From assembly GCA_019232625.1 (NCBI GenBank), contig JAFANP010000035.1, positions 77,512 through 141,511 of the forward strand: 64,000 nt of DNA, written 5' to 3'. The translations under genes were made by a program, and so were the position numbers. This document shows, in pieces, positions 39,559-48,620 of the stretch. The notes under the pieces are model-generated. The model was not told the DNA's origin. It saw only the letters and a program-made list of their open reading frames with translations, and ran no database searches. Positions within the stretch are counted from its first letter, which is position 1, and every line of letters begins with the position of its first letter. Origin of the DNA: Alphaproteobacteria bacterium. GTDB lineage: Bacteria; Pseudomonadota; Alphaproteobacteria; Sphingomonadales; Sphingomonadaceae.

Positions 39559-39587
39559 TTTATAGAGGCGGCGCGATTCGCCGCCAA
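39559..39587 (-). promoter_or_regulatory. Candidate promoter for the intron-containing tRNA-Leu
   Basis: Minus strand TTGGCG - 17 nt - TATAAA, ending 12 nt upstream of tRNA position 1. Confidence 0.55.
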
Positions 39588-39624
39588 GCGAAGAAACGGA
39601 AACGCCCCCAATGGGCCTTTGACC

Positions 39625-40797
39625 CTATTGCAGGCTTGGCTGCGTACGGCGGCCGGGGCGAGCCTTCCGCACATTGATCGCGGCCGCGTCCAGCGTGTTC
39701 TTGATGTGCGAGGCGTAATAGGTCTCGATCATCTCGACGCTGGTGCGGCAGTTTTTGGCGATCTGGTAGATGTCGGCCCCTTCCATCAGGCGGAAGCAGA
39801 TATAGGTGTGGCGCAGGCTGTAGAAGGTGCGCGGCTGGCCCTCGCGGTCTTTCTTCAAGCCGAGCTCGGTGAGCACGTCGTTGAACAGCTCGCGCTGAAG
39901 GTTTGGGAAGAGCCGATTGGTCGGCTGACCCTTGTTGCGTTCGCGCAGGCGGCGGAAGGGCATCACGGCGCCGGGCATGCTCTTGCAGTAGCCGACGCCG
40001 CGCTTGCCGCGGACCTCGATGACTAAGATGCGTTCGCGCGTCGCTGCATCGGTTTCGATGGCGACGTCTCGGTATTCGAGGCGCAGGGCCTCGTCGGGCC
40101 GAAGGCCGGTGTTCACCATGAACAGGATGAAGTCGTGCAGGTTTTCGCACGCCGTGCGCCAGCGCTCCTTCTTCGGGTGCTTGGCGCGTTCCCGAGTCGC
40201 CTCGTACAGTTTTTTGTACTCGGCCGGGGAGAACCAGGCGCGGTGCGAGATTTTGCCGTTGCTCTTATAGGGGGTCGAAAGGTCCGGCAGGCTGGGCAGC
40301 CAGCCATGCCGATTCGCGGTCTTGAGGATCTGGCGTAGGCAGACGATTTCCTGATGGAGCGTGCTGCGGGCGGGCGGCTCTCCGCGACGGCCGTTCTTCA
40401 TCGGGTGGATGCGGTAATCCTGGATCAAGCCGGGGGTGATATCCGACAACACGGTATCGCCGAAGAAGGGGTTGAGGTGGCTCGTCACCCGCCTGCGGTG
40501 GCCGGTAACGTAGATCGGGCTGCGCTGGCCTTGGGTAATGACCTCGAACTCGTCCAGGAAGCGCTCGGCTGCCTCCTTGAAGCGCTTGCCCTCCTTGAGG
40601 GCGCCGGAGCGGTATTTGCCGAGAAGCCCGAGATACCAGTCCGTCGCCACGTCCTTGGCGCGGGCCAGGCTCTCCTCCCGCGTGGTCGTCCGATGCTGCT
40701 TGCCGCCAAACGTGCAAGAGCACTGCCCGTGCGGCGTGCTGGGCCGTTTGTAGAGTTGGACCTTGCCGTCCAACAGTTTGTGCCGGGTGCTGTCCAC
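39625..40797 (-). CDS. Tyrosine recombinase (phage-type integrase) of the element
   Basis: NTGLRPDEALRLEYRD, YSLRHTYICFRLMEGADIYQIAKNCRTSVEMIETYYASHI; immediately inside right att. Confidence 0.95.
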   Translation of the reverse strand: MDSTRHKLLDGKVQLYKRPSTPHGQCSCTFGGKQHRTTTREESLARAKDVATDWYLGLLGKYRSGALKEGKRFKEAAERFLDEFEVITQGQRSPIYVTGHRRRVTSHLNPFFGDTVLSDITPGLIQDYRIHPMKNGRRGEPPARSTLHQEIVCLRQILKTANRHGWLPSLPDLSTPYKSNGKISHRAWFSPAEYKKLYEATRERAKHPKKERWRTACENLHDFILFMVNTGLRPDEALRLEYRDVAIETDAATRERILVIEVRGKRGVGYCKSMPGAVMPFRRLRERNKGQPTNRLFPNLQRELFNDVLTELGLKKDREGQPRTFYSLRHTYICFRLMEGADIYQIAKNCRTSVEMIETYYASHIKNTLDAAAINVRKARPGRRTQPSLQ

Positions 40798-40908
40798 GGT
40801 GCCACCAACGCAAAATGTGCTAACAATGTGCTAGCGATTTACCTTGCCGATAGTAGCGGAATGGACTGAAATTGCAAGGTTTTTAGTTGTTGTTGGTTGT
40901 TTTTATTG

Positions 40909-40921
40909 GATTTTAAGTCTC
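40909..40921. repeat. attR core (13-bp direct repeat)
   Basis: GATTTTAAGTCTC identical to 13029-13041. Confidence 0.9.
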
Positions 40922-40949
40922 CGGCGTCTACCGGTTTCGCCACGTCCGC
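40909..40949 (-). pseudogene. 5' half of disrupted host tRNA-Leu(UAA)
   Basis: Minus strand GCGGACGTGGCGAAACCGGTAGACGCCGGAGACTTAAAATC; acceptor GCGGACG pairs with CGTCCGC of the left fragment. Confidence 0.92.
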
Positions 40950-41002
40950 ACGGTTGAGCGATAGCCGCTAAGCGGCGGGGCGCGAAGCGGCGATTGGAGG
41001 CC

Positions 41003-41305
41003 TCAGGCCTCGGCGGCGCCGCCGTCCTGCAGGTTCAGCCGCTCGCGCATTTCCTTGCCGGGCTTGAAATAGGGCACGCGCTTGGCCGAGACGTCGACCG
41101 TGTCGCCGGTGCGCGGGTTGCGGCCCTTGCGGGCGTCGCGGTCGCGCGTCGAGAAGGCGCCGAAGCCGCGAAGCTCGACGCGGCCGCCGCGCTGAAGCTG
41201 GCCGATGATCGATTCGAAGAAAGCGGAAACGACCCGCTCGATCTCCTTGCCCGTCAGATCGGGATGATCGTCGCACAGCTTCTGCACCAGCTCGGAACGG
41301 ATCAC
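41003..41305 (-). CDS. ihfB: Integration host factor subunit beta
   Basis: [58 protein letters not shown]. Confidence 0.95.
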   Translation of the reverse strand: MIRSELVQKLCDDHPDLTGKEIERVVSAFFESIIGQLQRGGRVELRGFGAFSTRDRDARKGRNPRTGDTVDVSAKRVPYFKPGKEMRERLNLQDGGAAEA

Positions 41306-41455
41306 TTCTCCCCCCTCTCCTTTGGCGATCGGGACACGGCACCGAACGGCGCCGGAACCCCCTTCCGCGCCGTTGATCCAGGTTAAACGTCTTTTTCGGT
41401 CGAAACGCAATATCAGAGATTGGTAAGCGGCGAGAAAATTTCACTTTTCCCAATG

Positions 41456-41490
41456 AAGAAGGGGCGGCCGCCGAGACGGCCGCCCCTTGA
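41456..41490 (-). terminator. Stem-loop downstream of rpsA
   Basis: GGGGCGGCCG-tctcgg-CGGCCGCCCC. Confidence 0.6.
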
Positions 41491-41510
41491 CACTCATTTC
41501 GGCAAAGTAA

Positions 41511-43220
41511 TTATTTTTCCTGCTTGGCCTTGAGAGCTTCGCCGAGAATGTCGCCGAGGCTGGCGCCGCTGTCGGACGAGCCGTACTGCGCGACCGCCTG
41601 CTTCTCCTCGGCGATCTGAAGCGCCTTGACGGAGAAGTTCGGCTTCTTCGACCGGTCGAAGCCGATCACCATCGCGTCGAACTTCTGCCCGACCTGGAAC
41701 CGCTCCGGCCGCTGCTCGTCGCGGTCGCGGCCGAGGTCGGTGCGCTTGATGAAGCCGGTCGCCCCGTCGTCGCCGACCTGCACCTCGAGCCCGCCGTCGC
41801 GCACCTCGAGCACGGTGACGGTGACGATCTCGTTCTTGCCGACGCCGCCGCCCGCGCCCGCGCCGCCCTTGGCGACGCCGCCGCGCTCCAGCTGCTTCAT
41901 GCCGAGCGAGATGCGCTCCTTCTCGACGTCGACGTCGAGCACCACCGCCTTCACCGTCTCGCCCTTGCGATGCAGGTTCAGCGCCTCCTCGCCGGTCACG
42001 CCCCAGGCGATGTCGGACATGTGGACCATGCCGTCGACGTCGCCGTCGAGGCCGATGAACAGGCCGAACTCGGTGGCGTTCTTGACCTCGCCCTCGACCT
42101 CGGTGCCGACCGGATGGGCCTCGCCGAAGGCATGCCACGGATTGGCCTGGGCCTGCTTGAGGCCGAGCGAGATGCGCCGCTTGTCCTCATCGACCTCGAG
42201 CACCGCCACGTCCACCTCCTGCGAGGTGGAGACGATCTTGCCGGGATGGACGTTCTTCTTGGTCCAGCTCATCTCGGAGACGTGGACCAGGCCCTCGATG
42301 CCCGGCTCGAGCTCGACGAAGGCGCCATATTCGGTGATGTTGGTGACCCGGCCGCGGAACACGCCGCCGATCGGGTATTTGGCGCCCGCGCCTTCCCAAG
42401 GATCGGCCTCGAGCTGCTTCATGCCGAGCGAGATGCGCTGCGTCTCGCGGTTGATGCGGATGATCTGGACGCGCACCGTGTCGCCGATGTTGATCACCTC
42501 GCTCGGGTGGTTGACCCTCTTGTAGGAGATGTCGGTGACGTGGAGCAGGCCGTCTATGCCGCCGAGATCGACGAAGGCGCCGTAGTCGGTGATGTTCTTG
42601 ACGATGCCGTCGACCACCTGGCCCTCGTGGAGCGACTGGATGAGGCCGGAGCGCTGCTCGGCCCTGGTCTCCTCGAGGATGGCGCGGCGCGAGACGACGA
42701 TGTTGCCGCGGCGCCGGTCCATCTTCAGGATCTGGAACGGCGAGGGGATGTCCATCAGCGGAGTCACGTCGCGGACCGGGCGGATATCGACCTGGCTGCC
42801 GGGGAGGAAGGCGACGGCGCCGCCGAGGTCGACGGTGAAGCCGCCCTTCACCCGCCCGAAGATCACGCCCTCGACTCGGTTGCCGGCGGTGAACTCGGTC
42901 TCGAGCTTGTCCCAGGCCGCCTCGCGGCGGGCGCGGTCTCGCGACAGCATCGCCTCGCCATTGTGGTTCTCGACCCGGTCGACATAGACGTCGACGACGT
43001 CGCCGACCTGGATCTCCGCCTTCTGGCCCGGCGCGGCGAACTCGCGCAGCGCGACCCGGCCCTCGCTCTTCAGGCCGACGTCGATGACGGCCATGTCGTT
43101 CTCGATACCGGTGACGGTACCCTTGACGACCTTGCCCTCGAACCCTTCATTCTCGCCGCCGAGGGTCTCGTTCAGAAGCTTCGCGAAATCGTCGCGCGTC
43201 GGCATCGCCGTGGTGGCCAT
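41511..43220 (-). CDS. rpsA: 30S ribosomal protein S1
   Basis: Repeated S1 domains (VDVYVDRVENHNGEAMLSRDRA, GAFVDLGGIDGLLHVTDISYKRVNHPSE...). Confidence 0.97.
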   Translation of the reverse strand: MATTAMPTRDDFAKLLNETLGGENEGFEGKVVKGTVTGIENDMAVIDVGLKSEGRVALREFAAPGQKAEIQVGDVVDVYVDRVENHNGEAMLSRDRARREAAWDKLETEFTAGNRVEGVIFGRVKGGFTVDLGGAVAFLPGSQVDIRPVRDVTPLMDIPSPFQILKMDRRRGNIVVSRRAILEETRAEQRSGLIQSLHEGQVVDGIVKNITDYGAFVDLGGIDGLLHVTDISYKRVNHPSEVINIGDTVRVQIIRINRETQRISLGMKQLEADPWEGAGAKYPIGGVFRGRVTNITEYGAFVELEPGIEGLVHVSEMSWTKKNVHPGKIVSTSQEVDVAVLEVDEDKRRISLGLKQAQANPWHAFGEAHPVGTEVEGEVKNATEFGLFIGLDGDVDGMVHMSDIAWGVTGEEALNLHRKGETVKAVVLDVDVEKERISLGMKQLERGGVAKGGAGAGGGVGKNEIVTVTVLEVRDGGLEVQVGDDGATGFIKRTDLGRDRDEQRPERFQVGQKFDAMVIGFDRSKKPNFSVKALQIAEEKQAVAQYGSSDSGASLGDILGEALKAKQEK

Positions 43221-43585
43221 AAAATCCCGTGTCCTTCTTCGTGTCGTATTCCGGCCGCCGGTTGTCTCCGACGGTCTTGGAACATTGCCGCCCCCGCCGC
43301 CTCTTGCGATCGGAAGCATCCTGCGGGCCCGAAGGCCGAGCGGAGCGGAGCTGAAAGCAAAAAAAGCGCTTCGAGGGTGGGCCTGTTCGCCTCTTCCCCT
43401 CGCGCGCGAGCCTAAGCTTAAGCCCCCGCAGGCGTTTTTCGCGCCCGCCGGACGGTGAGCCATATAGGCAAGAGTGGGCGCGGGAGCAAGCACCGGCGAC
43501 GCCTCCGGACGCGGCGGCGGGGCAGGGGAGGTTGAGGGCGGACGACGACCGCCCTAATCCTTCGGGAAAGCTGGGGGGCTTTGCC

Positions 43586-44749
43586 ATGACGGCCGACCTT
43601 TTCGACCTGATCGACGGCCTGTTCCGGGGCGTCGTCTATTTCTTCTACAATCTCGCCGAGACGGCGTACATGGCGATCGCCTTCCCCTTCCGCGGGCCAC
43701 GCTATCTCTACCGCCTCCACAAGACCGCCGACCGGCGTCAGATGGGCTCGGTCACCTTCGTCTTCCTCTCCATCTTCCTCCTCTATCCCCTCTCGCTGTG
43801 GCTCTTCGGGGATATCGGCGACCTCGTCTCGAAGGCCGGCGACGCCCTCGCCTCCTATCCCAGCTTCGGCGGACGGGCCTGGTGGAGCCTCATCGCGGCC
43901 TCGCTCACCGCCACCACCCTTTTCGATGCCGCGCTGCGGATCGTCCTGCGCCTCGGCCGAGCCGGACGCCACGCCCGCGAGAGGACCCGCTCCCTCGTCG
44001 AATATGCCTGCTTCCTGCCGCTCGCCGCGATGATCCCCGTCGAGGGCGCGCTGCTGGTCGAGTGGATCGGCAGGAGCATCTTCGGGGGCAGCCTCGGCCA
44101 TCTCTACGCCGTCGGCGCGCTCGGCCTCGCCGGCGCGGCCCTGCTCGCCATCCCCGCCGGCGCGCACCTGGCGGGCGAAGCGGCCTGCCTGCCGCCGCCG
44201 CCGGCCTACGTCTTCCCGCCGCCCGGCCCCGCCGCCTCGCCCGGCGAGCGGCTGGCGGCGCGTCTTCGCCATCACCGCGCCACCTTCGCCACCCTGTTGC
44301 TGGTCCTGCTCCTCGCCGCCGCGACCGGCGCGGGCGGCTGGGTCGGCATCCGCCTCTACAGCGACTATTTCTATTCGGGCGAGGCGCTCAACGTCGACCT
44401 GCTGCGCTGCACCGCCCAGGGCCAGGCGCTGAGCGTCGACGCGGTGGTCCGCAACGACACCGGCGGGCCGCTCCTCGTCGAGCCCGGCGACTTCGAGGCG
44501 AGCGTGGGGAAGATCGAGCGCAACTGGCTTCTCGGGTGGATCGGCGGCGTCGAGAATTCAGCCGCGCTGCAGAGCCTCGACCCGAAGGCGGAGCCGGTGC
44601 TGGTGAAGCACGGCGAAAGCGAGAGGATCCGCGGCCGCGCGACGCTGCCGAGCGTGCCCGCCGAGGCGGCGCAGTGCCAGCTCAGCGCCGAGGCCTTCAA
44701 GGTCTGGGGTCGTCCGGCGGCGGTGACGATCGCTCCGCCGGCGCACTGA
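43586..44749 (+). CDS. Hypothetical polytopic membrane protein
   Basis: ORF MTADLFDLIDGLFRGVVYFFYNLAETAYM with TM segments. Confidence 0.7.
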   Translation: MTADLFDLIDGLFRGVVYFFYNLAETAYMAIAFPFRGPRYLYRLHKTADRRQMGSVTFVFLSIFLLYPLSLWLFGDIGDLVSKAGDALASYPSFGGRAWWSLIAASLTATTLFDAALRIVLRLGRAGRHARERTRSLVEYACFLPLAAMIPVEGALLVEWIGRSIFGGSLGHLYAVGALGLAGAALLAIPAGAHLAGEAACLPPPPAYVFPPPGPAASPGERLAARLRHHRATFATLLLVLLLAAATGAGGWVGIRLYSDYFYSGEALNVDLLRCTAQGQALSVDAVVRNDTGGPLLVEPGDFEASVGKIERNWLLGWIGGVENSAALQSLDPKAEPVLVKHGESERIRGRATLPSVPAEAAQCQLSAEAFKVWGRPAAVTIAPPAH

Positions 44750-45356
44750 GCGTGCGCTTAATACGGCGGTTCTGAACCGCCGCTGAAATTGAAACTGAGG
44801 AACTACCAACTTGCGGCGAGGGGGGGAGGCTGGCCGGTGAAGTTATGGGCCTTTTCCCAGTTATCTGCTCATGCTAAAGTGGTCCAGATTCGACCCCCCA
44901 AGAGCCGTGAGGGGGAGGAAGTGAGCGCCTTGGCGGTACCCTTGGGGTGCTGTGGGGATTGGGACCTCACCGAGTCGAGAGAGGACCGATTTATCGGTCG
45001 TTTTTCGTGCGGTGATGTCATGGCTCAGGTCTTACCGATTTTTCTCGCTGTCGCTGGCGCGTTCGCCGGCACAGGCTATGCCGTCTCCGCTTGCATGCGG
45101 GAGTGGTTCCATGGGCAAGCCTTGCTGCTGCGCGCCAAGCGCGGTGACCCCGATCCTCCCACGATCATTCAGATCACCGATCGGACGATGGGACAGCGGT
45201 GATACCATTGGCTCCGGGACAAAAGCGGCGCACGTCGATCTCCGCCGCGGCCTCCGGTGCCGATCGCTGGCCCGGCCTGACGCGTTGCCGCGATGGCGCC
45301 GCCTCGACGCCCCTGCTAGGGTGGCGCCGCCGTCCGAAGCCCTGGGAGCGAAGGTG

Positions 45357-45647
45357 ATGAAGATCCTCGTCAAATCCGCCGCCGCCGCCGCGCTGCTGCT
45401 CGCCGCCGGCTGCCAGGTGAACGTCGACAACCAGAGCCGCGCCAATCTCGACAAGGCCGCCGACAGCCTCGGCAATGCCGCCGACGCCGCCGCGGACCGG
45501 ATCGAGAACGCCGCCGACGCCGCCGGCAACGCGGCCGATGCCGCCGCGGGCAAGATCGACGACGTCGTCGGCGCGGCCGGCAACCGCATCGACGTCAACG
45601 TGGACCTGCACGGCGGCGGCAACAGCGCCGAGACCAATCGCCACTGA
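45357..45647 (+). CDS. Small Ala-rich lipoprotein
   Basis: MKILVKSAAAAALLLAAGCQVNVDNQ lipobox; NAADAA repeats. Confidence 0.65.
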   Translation: MKILVKSAAAAALLLAAGCQVNVDNQSRANLDKAADSLGNAADAAADRIENAADAAGNAADAAAGKIDDVVGAAGNRIDVNVDLHGGGNSAETNRH

Positions 45648-45662
45648 CGACGCGGCTTCGCT

Positions 45663-48023
45663 CTAGACGAAGTTCGCCGTGCCGAGGGTGCCGAGGCCGC
45701 CCGTGAACTCGATCAGATAGTCCGCCCCGGCCGCGTAGGCGCCGTCGCCGTCGGCGTCGACGACCAGGAAGACGTGGCCGGCAAGATCGCCGGCGTCGGG
45801 CCTGAACAGCAGCGCGCCGTGCGCCTCGAGCGTGCCGTCCACCGCCGCGGCGAGGCCCGCGTCGAGGCTCGCGGCGTCGAGCGCGCCGCCGACGACGACG
45901 CCGTTCCAGGCGGCGACCGTCCCCGGCAGGTCGATGCGGTCCGCGCCCGCCTCGAAGGCGGCGATGACGTCGTGCGCGGCCCCGGTCGAATCGCCGGGGC
46001 CATCATAGGCGAAGACGTCGAGCCCGTAGCCGCCGTTCATCGTGTCGGCCCCGGCGCCGCCGGTGAGGACGTCGTTGCCGCCGCCGCCGTAGAGCGTGTC
46101 GTCGCCCGCCCCGCCGGAGACTCGGTCGTCGCCGTTCAGCGCGTAGATCTGGTCGTTGCCGGCGCCGCCGGAGACGACGTCGTTCCGGATGCCGGTGACG
46201 AGCAGGTCGTCGCCCGCGCCCGAGCGTATGTCGAACGCGCCGTCGGTTTCGAAATAGCCGAGGAAGGTCAGCGCCTCGTTGGCGACGAGGGAGGTGGCGA
46301 CCACCGCCAGGACCTGCCCGGCGGCCACGTTGGCGTCGGCCAGGGTAAGGTTGTAGCCGTGCGGGTTGAAGCGGTCGCCGCCGAGCAGCACCAGGGTTTC
46401 GACATGGGTCAGCGACGCGGCCTCGAGGCTGATCCCGAAGTCGTAATTGCCGTTCAGCGCCAGCGTGTCCGCCCCGGCGCCGCCGTCGACCCGATCGTTG
46501 AAGCGGAAGGTAGAGCCGAAATAGATATAGTCGTTGCCGCCGCCGCCGCTCGCCGTGTCGATGCCGCCATGGTCCATGACGATGAGGTCGTTGCCCGGGC
46601 CCATCGTCACGACATTGTCTAGCGAATTGTCGCGGACCGCCTGGTCGCCGCTCGCGAGCCCGGTCAGGTTCTCGATATTGGCCGGGATCGAGTAGAGCAG
46701 CATGTCGCGGCGGCTGCCGAGCGTCGTTCGCACCTCGTCGGTGCCGAAGCCGATCCCCTCGATCGCCTGATCGCCCCAGTCGTCGACATAATAGACGTCG
46801 TTGCCGAGGCCCCCGGTCATCACGTCGGCGCCGCCGCGCCCGTCGATCAGGTCGTTGCCCGCGCCCCCGTCGAGGACGTTGACCCCATCATTGCCCTTGA
46901 GGATGTCGTTGCCGATCGAGCCGATCACCGCCTCGAAGCCGGTGATCGTGTCGAAGCCGCCGGCGAGCGTGTCCTGGACGGTGGTGAGGGCGAGATCGAT
47001 CGCCACCCCCGCCACGCCGACCGAATAGCCGCGCGCCGCGAAGGTGAGCGTGTCGTAGCCGTCGCCGCCGTCGACGATGTCGTCGCCGAGGCCCGGGTCG
47101 ACCAGGTCGTCGCCGCCGCCGGCGTGGATGACGTCGTTGCCGCCCAGGCTGCGGATGGTGTCGCCGCCGTCGCCGCCGGTGATCGTGTCGGCGGCATTGC
47201 CGGTGCTGACGACGAGCGTCTCGAAGCCGGTATAGTCGATCCGCGAGGCGCCCTGCGCGAACCATCCGGGGCCGCTCGTCACCGGCACGGCCGCGCCGTA
47301 ATTGACCACGAGCGTGTCGGTGCCGCGGCCGCCGTCGGCCGTGTCGACGCCTGCGTAGGTCGTGAACAGGTCGTTGCCGTCGCCGAGCCAGACGTGGTCG
47401 GAGGCGAATACCCAGGTGGTGATGATCGTGTCGTTGCCCGAGCCGGTGCGGAAGTCCGCCAGCGCCTCGAAGTCGACGAAGCGGGTGCCGGGGCCGAGAT
47501 TGGTATAGTCGTTCTGGAGGTTGACGCCGATCCCGTAGGTGCGGTCGGAAAGGTCGGCGGCGATCGAGTCGAGCCCGTCGCCGCCATAAGCGTAGAAGGC
47601 GCCCTTGCCGACGTCGACATAATCGTCCCCGCCTCCCGTCGTGACGAAATCATATTCGTCGCCGAGCACGATCCGGTCGGCGCCGTCGCCGGTGTTGATG
47701 GTGAACGCCTCCACCCCGTCGAACGAGACGCTGCGGTCGGCGGCGGAGAACCGCCCGTCGGCGGCGACGGCGGTGACGTCGCCCGCGTCCGTCCAATCGA
47801 CCCGCAGCGTGTCGTGCCCGTCGCCGCCGTGGACGAAGGCGTCGCCCGCCGCCGCCGCGACCAGCAGGTCGTCGCCTGCTCCGCCGTCGAGCGTGTCGCC
47901 CGCCCCGGCCGTCAGCGTGTCGTCGCCGCCCAAGCCGGAGATCAGCTCGGGGTCGACGGTGCCGGAGAGCGTGTCGGCGCCGTCGCCGCCGGTGATGGTC
48001 AGCGCATATTGGGGATCGCTCAT
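45663..48023 (-). CDS. RTX / hemolysin-type calcium-binding repeat protein
   Basis: Many GGxGxDxLx repeats (LDGGAGNDLIDGRGGADVMTGGLGNDVYYVDD). Confidence 0.92.
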   Translation of the reverse strand: MSDPQYALTITGGDGADTLSGTVDPELISGLGGDDTLTAGAGDTLDGGAGDDLLVAAAAGDAFVHGGDGHDTLRVDWTDAGDVTAVAADGRFSAADRSVSFDGVEAFTINTGDGADRIVLGDEYDFVTTGGGDDYVDVGKGAFYAYGGDGLDSIAADLSDRTYGIGVNLQNDYTNLGPGTRFVDFEALADFRTGSGNDTIITTWVFASDHVWLGDGNDLFTTYAGVDTADGGRGTDTLVVNYGAAVPVTSGPGWFAQGASRIDYTGFETLVVSTGNAADTITGGDGGDTIRSLGGNDVIHAGGGDDLVDPGLGDDIVDGGDGYDTLTFAARGYSVGVAGVAIDLALTTVQDTLAGGFDTITGFEAVIGSIGNDILKGNDGVNVLDGGAGNDLIDGRGGADVMTGGLGNDVYYVDDWGDQAIEGIGFGTDEVRTTLGSRRDMLLYSIPANIENLTGLASGDQAVRDNSLDNVVTMGPGNDLIVMDHGGIDTASGGGGNDYIYFGSTFRFNDRVDGGAGADTLALNGNYDFGISLEAASLTHVETLVLLGGDRFNPHGYNLTLADANVAAGQVLAVVATSLVANEALTFLGYFETDGAFDIRSGAGDDLLVTGIRNDVVSGGAGNDQIYALNGDDRVSGGAGDDTLYGGGGNDVLTGGAGADTMNGGYGLDVFAYDGPGDSTGAAHDVIAAFEAGADRIDLPGTVAAWNGVVVGGALDAASLDAGLAAAVDGTLEAHGALLFRPDAGDLAGHVFLVVDADGDGAYAAGADYLIEFTGGLGTLGTANFV

Positions 48024-48387
48024 CGGCCGGCTCCCGCCAGGGGGCCCTCCCGCGAAGGGGAGGGAAGGGAGCCTCGCCCGCCGCCTTCCCGGGCGGCACG
48101 CGGGCCCGTCGCATCGCCGTCGACCACGCGCCGGCCAACCGATGCGAACGCCCCGCCCGGTCTTCGGTTCCCCCCGCGCCCCCGCATCGGCAGGCCGTCC
48201 GCTAGAGCCGCCGCACCCGCGGCTTCACCGGCTCGGAGGTCGCCCGGACCATCGCCGCGGGTGCGGCGCGCGCCATTCCTTCACGAGCGCCGCGCCTTCC
48301 GTCCCACCCCGGCGCATCGCAAAAGGACGGCTGGACGCGGCCGGCCCGGTCCGCTTTGCCTCGCAAATCGTTAGCGGGACATTCACC

Positions 48388-48603
48388 ATGACCAACGCCG
48401 CCGCGCTCCGCGAGCAAGCCGCCCACTGCCGCCTCCTGGCGCGGGAATATGATCCGATCGTCGGCCGCCCCCTCCTCGAAAAGGCGCGGGATCTCGACTG
48501 CAAGGCCGCCGAGATCGCGCGCCACGGACGCGAGCGGCGCCGCCCCGCCCGCTTCGGCACCGGAGGTCCCCCGGCGAGGCTTTTCGGCCGCCGCAAGGCC
48601 TGA
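48388..48603 (+). CDS. Small hypothetical protein
   Basis: MTNAAALREQAAHCRLLAREYDPIVGRPLLEKARDLDCKAAEI. Confidence 0.5.
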   Translation: MTNAAALREQAAHCRLLAREYDPIVGRPLLEKARDLDCKAAEIARHGRERRRPARFGTGGPPARLFGRRKA

Positions 48604-48620
48604 GGGCGGGCCCGGCAAGC

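Larger units (their letters stand above)
13029..40921. mobile_element. Integrative element / genomic island integrated in tRNA-Leu(UAA) anticodon loop (~27.9 kb)
   Basis: 13-bp direct repeats at both ends, split tRNA halves outside, tyrosine integrase just inside the right end, accessory cargo. Confidence 0.93.

Noticed and set aside
44789-45202. Plus-strand ORF after the 43586-44749 gene
   Set aside because: No recognisable features; only the last ~60 codons (from 45020) look protein-like, insufficient to call.
45774-48374. Repeat-rich region considered as CRISPR or tandem DNA array
   Set aside because: Repeats are translated RTX nonapeptides, imperfect at DNA level and without unique spacers.
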